64,000 nucleotides of DNA from Phellopilus nigrolimitatus (Eukaryota > Basidiomycota > Agaricomycetes > Hymenochaetales > Hymenochaetaceae), in assembly GCA_021029095.1 (NCBI GenBank), contig JAJOHG010000016.1, forward strand, positions 620,001-684,000. Reading direction: 5' to 3'. The notes beneath the pieces were generated by a model. The model did no database searches, was not told the DNA's origin, and saw only the letters and a program-made list of their open reading frames with translations. How positions within the stretch are numbered: position 1 is the stretch's first letter; each line of letters starts with the position of its first letter. The position numbers and the translations under genes are program-made. This document shows positions 51,943-60,322 of this stretch, piece after piece.

Positions 51943-53731
51943 ATGTTAGAGACAGTCCGACGTCTTCTCAAAGGCGTGGACCGCTCGGAACCTACTACAG
52001 ATGTACCTGAGATCCTTGCCGACGTAAACAACAAAGCTGCGCCCCCCGCATTCCACTTCGCCTTTGAGGCTTCCCCCCGATTCGGAGGCTTGAGCTTCTT
52101 GAGGCGGCCTTCCATTGGAGGCAATAGCGCCGACGCACAAAGCACCGACGTCCAGTCGACATTTGTCGGCACGACTCAGACGTTAACGACCGAAGACAAG
52201 GTGCGCGCATCTATCGAGTCCCCCACTGACCTGAAGGCTGACCTTAGGTCGCGTGTGGATCAATGTGATAAACCCGATAGAAGCCGGTGCATCCTCGACA
52301 GCCGGACCGACGTCCAAGCTATTCAGCGAGACCTCCAGTGACGAGGACGAAGTACAGCGTATGATAGATCCGCGGTATGAGAGATGGTCGGAGCTCGACG
52401 CTATGATGGACCAAATATTGCTTGAGGAGGAGGAGGACACAGGCGTGGAAGGAGTTGGGTCCACCACATCGGCGGAAGGAATAGAGGTACGTGCTTTGTC
52501 CTCTCACTGCAACTTAGCTGACGAGAAAGCCTTCTAGGAGTCTGAAATCGACAACGCCAGCCCTCTCACCATCTTCCCTGCGTGCGAAATGGCGCTCCAT
52601 TTCCATTATCTGCAATGGCTTCACGACAACGGGATTCTTGATTATCCACACAAGGCACTCACCGCAGAGGCCGTCGACCGTCTTTTTACCATTGGCTGGC
52701 TCGACTTAGTGGATCATTTCGACTCTGTTTTAGCGTGCGCGTTGCTTGGCCACGGCGCGTACCGGCGGATCCATCGGCTTTCAGGCGTGCCGACATACGA
52801 TGGGAGAATACTCCAGTCACAGGGAAACTGGACGATCTCACCAGACGCGCGTCCCCCGACAAGCAAGCAAATTGATGCATTCATCCGCGACCAGGAGGAG
52901 GCCCGCGAGTCGAATGAAAACGATGATGGATGCAGGGTAAATGGTTATCGCCTTTTGTTTTCCCAGCGTCCGGCTCGCGATCTCGGCTGGGAAAAGCAGC
53001 GTCTCGTCCAACACGGCTATTGGGGTCTTCGATGCATAGGAAGAGACGATGACATGGCAGGGGCCATGATCGAATACCCCGATTCGCGTTTCAAACCCGC
53101 GGGTAAACACCACGAGCAGATCGTGGATAATAAACAGGAGACTTGCCTGACAGCAAAGCCTGTCAGCACACATATAGGCACCCCCAGGGGTAAAAAGCAC
53201 CAGCGGGATCCCTCTCTCGACGATCCTGGGGATGCGAAAGAGACGGTCCAGCTTCCAAACCACTCTATTCAGATCACCAGTGAGGTCGTCTATGAAGATA
53301 GACAGGAGTTCTGCCTGCCGATGGACACCGCCAGCGCACAACGGGGCACAATCGGCGATCCCGCGAGCGACAGTAGAAAGCGCAGTCGGGATTCCTTCGA
53401 GGACATATCTGAGGACGTAGTGTACATGATCACGCAACCCGTTGTCGACGAAGAAAGGCAGGAGACCTACCTACCAATGAATACAGTCAGCGCGCTAGCG
53501 CGCACCTCGGCAAGTAATGGTAGAAGGCAACAACGCCACCGATTCCCCGGCATGCCTGAGGAAGTCCCCTCCCGCCGCAGTGCGCGGATCGAGAATTCGA
53601 AGAAGGAAGCCGCCGCGAAAAAAGCCGCCGAGGAAGCCGAATCTTTAATGAAGGCCAGCACATTGAACACAAGCGGCAGACCGAAGACCAGTCGAAGGCG
53701 TGGTGGAAATCCCGCGCAAGCACGTCGGTAA
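51943..53731 (+). CDS. Hypothetical protein, lineage-specific, apparently intact
   Basis: Three exons, 51943..52200, 52319..52486 and 52538..53731, join in frame for 539 aa. The 118-bp first intron (donor GTGCGC, acceptor CCAAG) is less certain; the 51-bp second (GTACGT...TTCTAG) is good. The start ATG gives MLETVRRLLKGV. A folded-looking block lies after the third exon start (ALHFHYLQWLHDNGILDYPH, then DRLFTIGWLDLVDHF). The C-terminal third is basic and disordered with Lys/Arg-rich patches (RKRSRDSFEDIS, RRSARIENSKKEAAAKKAAE), suggesting a nuclear protein. No known domain recognised. It is one of few genes in the right half with no visible lesion. Confidence 0.6.
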
Positions 53732-54157
53732 TGCAAGGTCTTCTATTCGACGCTGGCGACCAATGACCGAGGGGATGCGTGAAAACAGCTTTGTTCTGTA
53801 AGCGTTTGGCAGACGACGAAGTAGTCAAAGGGCAGAACGTAGTAGTTGGAGTCCAAGACTCAGAGTTTTGTCCATTCTTCTTTTTATAAACGAGCTGAAG
53901 GCGAAGGTCGGCGAGGTGCTTGATCGAACTTGAAAACAAGCTGGCCGCACAGGAGGAGACTGAGAAGGACCTGGAACTCGCCATCTGCGTTGAGGCTCAC
54001 GCGAATTTGCTGTCGAACCAACTCGAGCGAGTCCGATCTGGCACAGCAGTCCCATCTTCAAATAAGAGCGAAGAGAGCACAGCACGCTGAACGTGACGAC
54101 GTCCGTCGTGATGTCAGAAAGTCAAATTTGATCGACGGCCGGCACGACCCGAAGTGA
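53732..54157 (+). other. Coiled-coil gene fragment and border sequence
   Basis: A plus-strand stretch at about 53,890-54,090 reads LKAKVGEVLDR, then a shifted frame NKLAAQEETEKDLELA and LLSNQLERVRSGTAV, a coiled-coil piece of an unrecognised protein. It ends at the border words (GACGACGTCCGTC, AGAAAGTCAAATTTGATCG, CCGGCACGACCCG) also present just left of 42,141. Confidence 0.35.
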
Positions 54158-54589
54158 GCAAACATTACGACGCGCGTCGTCACGTTGGGAAAAAAAAAAT
54201 GATCACCTCAACTTCGCTTCGACTTCGTCTCTGCGCATCGTCATGATCATCCGCAGTAAGTTTCCTTTGTTTTATCTATCTTCGTTATATACTAATCTGC
54301 AAAACTTCATTTATAAAGGTCTAATGGTCTCGACTTAACTCCACCAGCAGCAGCAGCAACAGCAACTCAGTCGCCTGTGGTCGCATCGTGCCAGTCGATC
54401 AAGGCCGTCTCACACTGGCAGACGAGATACTGGAACCAGCTGGAGGGCGCGAGCGTTAGGTACGTAGTGAGAGCAGCTGAACGCAAGCGACGACACTAAC
54501 GAGTATTTCGGCATCCGAAGGCATGTCCCTCCTCTCTCCGCTCCCCTCGTCCGCCTCACTGTCCGCCGGGCTGCGTGTCAGACCACGCC

Positions 54590-54990
54590 GTCATCGATCA
54601 ATCCCAGACGCCCCTTTACTGCAGTGAGGCGCGCCTCGAGGGGTTCTGCCGAGCGCGCGCGAGATCCTCAAGTGCGACCTCCTGAAGTCAGCGATGTCGG
54701 CACACCCCACCGCAAAGACAAAATCCCACGGAAAGGAAACGCGTGCCGGCCTCGGTGCCCACCCCGCTCAGCTCAACCCCGTCCACGCGTCTCTGCACAA
54801 CTTGTGGCGCGCGCCGAACCTATGGGATCTCCGCGCGCTCGACCTCGTCGCGACTGCGCTCTGCCTCGCTCTCTCCGACTCGGATACGACCTCGAGAGCG
54901 ACTGGTACGAGCTTTACTGCGAGAGCCAGCGCTGAGGGCAGATTGGGAGTCGAACAAAGTCAGAATGCTGAGGGTGATAACGATGGTGCG
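54590..54990 (+). pseudogene. Fragment of the ECL1-like gene (second copy)
   Basis: Matches the middle of the gene at 3.0-5.5 kb: TTTACTGCAGTGAGGCGCG (zinc-site CSEA part), then KTKSHGKETRAGLGAHPAQL, NPVHASLHN, LWRAPNLWDLRALDLVATAL and SDSDTTSRATGTSFTARASA. The source reads KTKSHGKEKRVSLGAHPAQL, with a Pro-rich insert where the copy has HN. The N-terminal WCPVCD part and the C-terminal half are missing, and an early frameshift is present. Confidence 0.8.
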
Positions 54991-54999
54991 TAAAGTTCT

Positions 55000-55480
55000 G
55001 TGCCGCTCACACTCGAGGGCGCGCTAATGAGCAATGTCTTCATCGTCAGCCAGATGCTCGCAAGTCGCTTCCCGGACATCTACACCGCGATTTACGTCAC
55101 GTTTATCGTGTCTGTGTGCGCGCTCTTCTCGAAGATGTGGATCGAGGCGTCCTGCTCGGGTTCGCACGATGTCGCGAAGCAGCTCAAGGACCAGCAGATG
55201 GTAATGGCCAGCCACCGGGAGGATTCGATTTACAAGGAATTGAAGCGCGTTATTTCGACAGCGGCTGCCTTCGGTGCCGCCTCGGCCTCTTCCCCGTTGC
55301 CGCCGACCTCATGGGCGCTATTAGCAGCGGTACTGGTATAGTCATGGCCGTCACCATCATCTACAGATGTGCGTCCTTTTCCTTCTTTATCATCGCATTC
55401 TCTTACTTACTACACTTTCAGATTCACGAGTCGAGTATCCCCGAGATGGCCGCGTTCGGTGACCTCTGGGCTAGTTTGCG
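55000..55480 (+). pseudogene. SEC61: SEC61 alpha (translocon channel) fragment
   Basis: Reads PLTLEGALMSNVFIVSQML, ASRFP then directly IYTAIYVTFIVSVCALFSKM, WIEASCSGSHDVAKQLKDQQ and MVMASHREDSIYKELKRVIS. After a frameshift come LGLFPVAADLMGAISSGTGI, VMAVTIIY, an intron-like interval, FIIAFSYLLHFQIHESSIPE and MAAFGDL. This is the C-terminal half of the ER protein-conducting channel. An internal segment is deleted between ASRFP and IYTAIY, and the frame is broken near 55,270. It runs straight into tail module T. Confidence 0.8.
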
Positions 55481-55489
55481 TTCGTATTA

Positions 55490-55800
55490 CCGTTCCTTTC
55501 GCGGACATGTGCGTGTACATACGGCTTGGTCCGATATGTTCTGCTGCGGTATGAGTTCGGTTTCTGTTCTGGCGGGCTGCCGGAGGGGCACATCGAGTGG
55601 GTTGAAGTTTTGGCTGGGCTATTAGCAGAAGTTGTACCATGCGCGCTGTGCCAGCCGCGGGCTCGCGCTTTAAACGTTGGGATATATATAATTTTGCCCG
55701 CTGTTGCTCTTTCACTCCTTCTTTCACTTCGTGATCTCCGGGAATATATCACAAATTAGTTGGATTATAAGTTGCAAGAAACGACAAGGACAAAGTATGT
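55490..55800. repeat. Shared tail module T, copy 2
   Basis: Same landmarks as at 42.59 kb (TTTCGCGGACATGTGCGTG, GGCGGGCTGCCGGAGGGGCA, GTTGGGATATATATAATTTT, GGATTATAAGTTGCAAGAAA). Here it is fused to the SEC61 fragment on its left and the Dicer fragment on its right. Confidence 0.75.
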
Positions 55801-55819
55801 GACCCAAATCTACAGATTC

Positions 55820-56260
55820 TGAGACACAACACGGACATCAACCCAAGCCGCTCCAGCATACCATGCACCGCGTCCATGTCGCCTTTGCTGTTAGGCGCCT
55901 GAAACCGCGCGAGCGTCGCCCACTCGGGAACGTGTGCCCGCTCTCGACTGCGCATTCAATTTCTTCATGCCCTCTCTGGAAAAGCGCGAGTGCATCGCGC
56001 TGCTGGTTCAGCGGCGCCCTGCTAGAGCGCAGCACACTGCATGAGATGCTTAGTGTGCTGCCTGGGTGTAGGGTGTACATGCGCCGCGTTGCGCGCCCTG
56101 AACCGGGCTCGCGCGATGAGCAGCAGTTTGTGCGCGAAGGTGAGCGCGAGCGTAGACTTAGGGTAGGAAAGCTGAATGGGTGAGTCTTTAAGCGGGTCGA
56201 GCGTGCACGAAGGTGGCCGAGATCTGCGAGGAGAACGGTGCGGATTTTGAGATGAGTCGT
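55820..56260 (-). pseudogene. Dicer-like RNase III domain fragment, copy 2
   Basis: Minus-strand reading APLNQQRDALALFQRGHEEI, ECAVESGHTFP, then in another frame EWATLARFQAPN joined to SKGDMDAVHGMLERLGLMSV. The catalytic stretch (KFL..DI.ES..GA.YLDS) is deleted, and more of the N-terminal side is lost than in the other two copies. Confidence 0.6.
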
Positions 56261-56282
56261 TTTTGCTAGTGCTGGCACGCTG

Positions 56283-56545
56283 ACATTACGACGCGCGTCG
56301 TAATGTTTTCAGTCTTATCTAATCGCTGATCGCTGTCCGGCCCGGAGAGATCGACCAAGATTTGACGACGCGCGTCGTCAAATCGAGTCGATCCTTTGGC
56401 CCTCAAGCTTCGATTTTGTTCTGACTTCGTCTTTATCTTGATTTCTTGATTTCTCGACTTCGGTTCGCGTGTTACTGTCCAAACGTAAGTTTCTTTCTCT
56501 TTCTTCATTGCTTTTCGTGTACTAATATAACTATCTATCTAGATG
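56283..56545 (+). promoter_or_regulatory. Promoter module with two palindromes, upstream of phosphoketolase remnant
   Basis: Palindromes at 56283-56306 (ACATTACGACGC and its complement) and 56359-56384 (GATTTGACGACGC and its complement), GATCGCTGTCCGGCCCGGAG, C/T-rich sequence, and a GTAAGT...GTACTAATATAAC...TCTAG intron ending just before ATGCGAAG. Confidence 0.6.
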
Positions 56546-57190
56546 CGAAGATCTAACCTCGCCAGCAGCGCGCGTGTACCTCCCGCCGGACGCAAACTGC
56601 TTCCTCTCAACCATCGCGCACTGCCTGCATCTGGTCGGATTGAAGCAACTTATACCGACTCGGCTCTGCAGCGAGGGCCGACACACTGTGTCGCGGGCGC
56701 GTCAGTCTGGCAGTACGTGATCACCGATGGCGGGCTGAACCCAGACGTGTACGTCCGCTTTTCTTCGTTTCCAGTTTTGCATCCAGAGAGCTGATGCGCA
56801 CTCAAGTGTCCTCGTTGGCATCGGCGTCGAGCTCGCGTTCGAGCTTATTGCGGCCGCCGCGCTGCTACAAAAGGACGTACCTGTGCTGCGCGTGCGCGCT
56901 TCGTGGCGCTCTTCACTGGCGCGGCGCACTTCAACTACCACGGGTACGCAGCCTCCTCTTCGGGCGGCCGGGCACGGCGCGCATGCAGATCGCGGGTAAC
57001 AGCGAAAAGGACACGACAACGGCGCCTTTCTGCATGATGCTCGGCAGCGGCGTGCCGAGTTGCCATGTCGCGGCGGCGGCGGTGCGCGCAGGCGCGGCGA
57101 TGAACAAGCGGGTTGCGGTCGACACGCAGACGAAGATCGGCGAGCGGGTACGCGCTCAAGCACGGCCAGGGTGCGTGTTCCGCCACTAAT
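56546..57190 (+). pseudogene. Phosphoketolase (XFP) C-terminal fragment
   Basis: Phosphoketolases split xylulose- or fructose-phosphate to acetyl-phosphate using thiamine diphosphate. The pieces are HCVAGASVWQYVITDGGLNP, an intron, SVLVGIGVELAFELIAAAAL, LQKDVPVLRVR, then in another frame SLLFGRPGTARMQIAGNSEK, DTTTAPFCMMLGSGVP and MNKRVAVDTQTKIGE. These are consecutive blocks of the C-terminal domain of fungal XFP. The thiamine-binding N-terminal parts are absent and at least two frame changes occur. The promoter module is joined directly to it. Confidence 0.75.
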
Positions 57191-57239
57191 GACATTCTCG
57201 TTATGGCGCACGCAGCTGATTACTTTTTGTCTTGCTTTT

Positions 57240-57472
57240 CCAGGTGATGTAATGTTTTCAGTCTTATTTCATCGCTGATCGCTGTCCGGCCCGGAGAGAT
57301 GACCTCGATTTGACGACGCGCGTCGTCAAATCTTGTCGATCTTTTTTTGGCCTCAAGCTTTGACTTCGTCTTCATCGATCGCTCGACTTCGCTTCGTCTA
57401 AACGTAAGTTAGTCTTTTTTCTTCATGCCATTAGTGTACTAATCTGTAAACCATCTATCTAGCGCGAGGGTC
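57240..57472 (+). promoter_or_regulatory. Promoter module with palindrome, upstream of gene X copy 3
   Basis: Palindrome 57307-57332, GATCGCTGTCCGGCCCGGAG, a 59-bp leader intron 57404..57462 (GTAAGT...GTACTAATCTGTAAACC...TCTAG), then ATG 57473 followed by CAG/CAA codons, as in KIN1 copies. Confidence 0.65.
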
Positions 57473-58880
57473 ATGCAGCTGCCGCAGCCGCAGCAGCAAC
57501 AACAGCAACATCAACGTACGAGGATCAGAGTCGCGTCGTGCAGGCTGGCACGCTACAGGTCGTCGGCTGCGTTCTCGAGGCCTGGCTCGCATCAAAAGGC
57601 TTCGCTGTTGGTCCGAGTGCGAGCGCGAGCGGCATCCCGCGCGAGACCCGCGAGGAAAAACAGCTTAGGCGGCAGCAGCAGCTCGAGCAGCGCCAACGAG
57701 AGCAAGCACAAGAGCTCGTCCGCCTTCTCGCGCGAGAACGGTCTTTCGCAATTGCCGAGGTGAATTCGATCTCTTGACTTTCTTCGCGCTTGCTCATCTG
57801 ACGCCGCCCTAAGGACGAACGGAGCATCGCCACTTCGGATGCGGAGATGACGGTGTCAACGGACACTTCTGCAGACACTTATGCCGCTGGGTTCTGGGAC
57901 GCCGACGGGCACGGTCATTGTCCCTGGACGGGACCGCTCGGGCACTCTGGTGGCGCGACGTATCTGGGACGTAGACGTCAGCGATCGTTCGCAAGAGCTG
58001 CCCATGCCAGGGCCGCTAATGTCGCGGAGTCGTACCGTGCGCGGGCGCATTGCCGAGTCTGCAACACCGTCTGCGTGGACATCGCGACTGGACACGGAGG
58101 ATGACGCGGATGTTGAGATGGAGACGTCGATGACGCAGGATCAGGTCGCGGACGAGAACGTGCCGCCCCCACCATCCCTTTCACCTCCACGACGGACTCG
58201 TCTCCGACTCGCCATTCCCAGCTGGAGCAGGTACGGTCGGTGTTGGCATGGCCGGAGTCTCCGATACTCTTGACGTCGACCTCGATGCGCACATCATCAT
58301 CAACACGAACGCGGCTGACGACGGCGTGTCTCATGGGATCGGTGGCGCTCGACCAAAACGTCAACGACGACTTGGCGATGGGCACCCCGCCTGGCGCACC
58401 CTGGGCGAACGATGCCGCGCAGCGCACACGCGCGAATACCCTTACCGTCAATACCCGCAACATGACGCGCAAGCACTACCATCACCACGGCCATGCGCAC
58501 TGGCGAGAAGAGCTCACGCCGCGTGCTGTCCTGGCGAGTTCACCCATGCACACACATGCGCACTCGCCGATGCTTGTCGCAATGCCGGCTTGTCGCGATG
58601 CCTGTCGGCGCGGACTGCACGAATGCGGGTCCAACGCGGAGCTCGCCTGCTTGCTGCGCCGCGGGCGGGTCGAACCATGAGTCTCCCGTTCAAGCGACGC
58701 GCGGTGCCCTAGTATTACCTGCTGCTGCTGCTACACCTGCACGTACGCCAGGCGCTTTACAAGCCGCGCCTGAGCTTCCACCCTGCGACAGCGAGAATAG
58801 CGCGGACACGCCGTCAGCATCTGCCACGTCTGCTGGAGTGAGGGATAGTTCAAGCTAGAGAGGAGGCGCGTGGACTAGGA
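57473..58880 (+). pseudogene. Chimera: KIN1-type leader joined to decayed gene X, copy 3
   Basis: The first codons (MQLPQPQQQQQQHQR) are those of the KIN1 leader. Within ~60 bases the sequence becomes gene X: SRVVQAGTLQVVGCVLEAWL, ASKGFAVGPSASASGIPRET, REEKQLRRQQQLEQRQREQA, QELVRLLARERSFAIAEVNS. Acidic (DDADVEMETSMTQDQVADEN) and later Ser/Ala-rich blocks follow. The armadillo-like start present in copies 1 and 2 is missing, and frames shift downstream. It shows the promoter/poly-Gln start being combined with a different gene body. Confidence 0.65.
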
Positions 58881-59130
58881 CCTGTGCGACGGCAAGTGCG
58901 CACTCAGTCGCGACGGCGTTGGCGGATCTCAAGAAGGACGGCTACCAGCGATCGTCGAGCCCATCTCGCCGAAGCCGCAGCTTTCCACGGACGCGCAGGA
59001 ATGGCCGCCGATGTTCCCGCAGCTTCCCTTTGATTCTGTGCGTTGGCATTTTTTTTCTTGTTCGTGAAATCTTTGAACGGCATACTGACTATTTGTGAAT
59101 CTACAGGCTTCTTTCCGTGCACCCAACCTT
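58881..59130 (+). other. Short unassigned exon-like fragment and intron
   Basis: A frame ending STDAQEWPPMFPQLPFDS is followed by an intron-like interval (59.04-59.10 kb, ending CTACAG) leading into tail module T copy 3. Family not recognised. Confidence 0.3.
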
Positions 59131-59139
59131 TTCGTTCTC

Positions 59140-59440
59140 ATTACCGTTTTTTTCGCGGATATGTGCCGTACATACGGCTCGATCCGGTTTTTCCTGCTGC
59201 GGCCTGAGTTCGGTTTCTGTTTGGCGGGCTGCCAAGCGGCACTTCGAGTGGGATCGAGTTCGGCTGGGCTAATATCAAAGTTGTACCATGCGCGCGCTTT
59301 AAAAGTTGGGATATATATAAATTTGCCCTTTGTGGCGTTTTTGCTCCTTCGCTGACTTCGTGGTCTCCGGGAATGAATAACAAAATAGTTGGATTGGAAG
59401 TTGCAAGAAACGACAAGGACAAAGTACGAGTACAAATTTG
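59140..59440. repeat. Shared tail module T, copy 3
   Basis: Landmarks TTCGCGGATATGTGCCGTAC, GGCGGGCTGCCAAGCGGCAC, AGTTGGGATATATATAAATT and TTGGAAGTTGCAAGAAACGA, in the same order as copies 1 and 2. Confidence 0.75.
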
Positions 59441-60060
59441 AAATCTACAGTTTCTCGGACGCAACACGGACATCAACCCTAGCCGCTCCAGCACACCACG
59501 CATCGCGTCCATGTCGCTGTTGCTGTCGAGGTACACGGCGTGCAGCAGACTCTCCACGATGTCGCCGAGGAATTTGGGCGCCTGCAACCGCGCGAGCATT
59601 GCCCACGAAAACGTGTGCCCGTTCTCGAGTGCGCGCGCGATTTCTTCTTGCCCTCGCTGGAAACGCGCCAGTGCGTCGCGCTGCTTATACAGCAGCGCCT
59701 TTCTCGAGTGCAGCAGACATTGCATGAGATGCGCAGTGTGTTGCGTCGAAGAACGCACTGCAAGCGAGCGCGCGGCATCCCAGCACGTCATTGCTGCGTC
59801 GACCAGGACATGCGCGCGCAGGCACACGAAAGCGAGGAATTGCATTTTGACGAGTGTTGCGTCCGGTCGTGCATCTTCCCGGGTTTATATGCGTCTGAGC
59901 CTGCGCTGGGCTTGCGCGCATGAGGGCCTATACAGGTAACAGCTTGTGAGATGGACTCTGGGTTAGAAAGTTGAACGGACACACCTTTATGCGACTCGAG
60001 CGCGAAGATGGCCGTGGTCCGCGTGAAGAGCGAAGACGACCATGTTGAGCAAAAAGCCTG
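59440..60060 (-). pseudogene. Dicer-like RNase III domain fragment, copy 3 (best-preserved catalytic block)
   Basis: The minus-strand frame reads LQFLAFV-type MQFLAFVCLRAHVLVDAAMT, then HTAHLMQCLLHSRKALLYKQ, TFSWAMLARLQAPKFLGDIV and ESLLHAVYLDSNSDMDAMRG VLERLGLMSV without a break. The RNase III acidic pair is retained here, but the domain is partial and the invariant Gly of the LLGA-type turn is His. On its 5' side it meets NAA25-type leader sequence (GCAAAAAGCCTGTAAAAG), then the bidirectional promoter. Confidence 0.7.
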
Positions 60061-60069
60061 TAAAAGAAA

Positions 60070-60322
60070 GTTAGAGGACGCTGCTGTAAAATAGAGTAAA
60101 ACTTTGCGGACCTGGCACGCTGACACGAAGACTGTCCGGCACAGCCCGAGGACAGCGATGCGCGTCGTCCTCGGCATGTCGATCTTCAAGCTTCTTCGTC
60201 TTCGTCTCGACCTCTTGACCTCTCGACTTCGCTTCGCACATCGTGTCTATTCGTAAGTTGTTCCTTCTGCTTTATGCCTTTAGTATGCTAATCTGTAAAC
60301 TATCTGTCTAGATGCGAGGATC
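60070..60322 (+). promoter_or_regulatory. Bidirectional promoter module with leader intron (copy C)
   Basis: GACCTGGCACGCTGACACGA, CTGTCCGGCACAGCCCGAGG, C/T-rich sequence and a 59-bp intron 60253..60311 (GTAAGT...TATGCTAATCTG...GTCTAG), then ATG 60323. It faces a Dicer fragment on the minus side instead of NAA25. Confidence 0.6.

Larger units (their letters stand above)
54158..56306. mobile_element. Second promoter/cargo/Dicer unit related to 42.14-43.67 kb
   Basis: Left end GCAAACATTACGACGCGCG...CACGTTGGG with an A run and TGATCACCTCAACTTCGC, the same as the left inverted repeat at 42141, followed by the same intron-like segment (GTAAGTTTCC...TATACTAATCTG). The right end is a 24-bp palindrome (56283-56306), identical in its core to the inverted-repeat tip, but the inner part of the right repeat is lost. 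Cargo is ECL1 and SEC61 fragments (+), tail module T, and a Dicer fragment (-). Mobility is inferred only from the shared ends. Confidence 0.45.
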
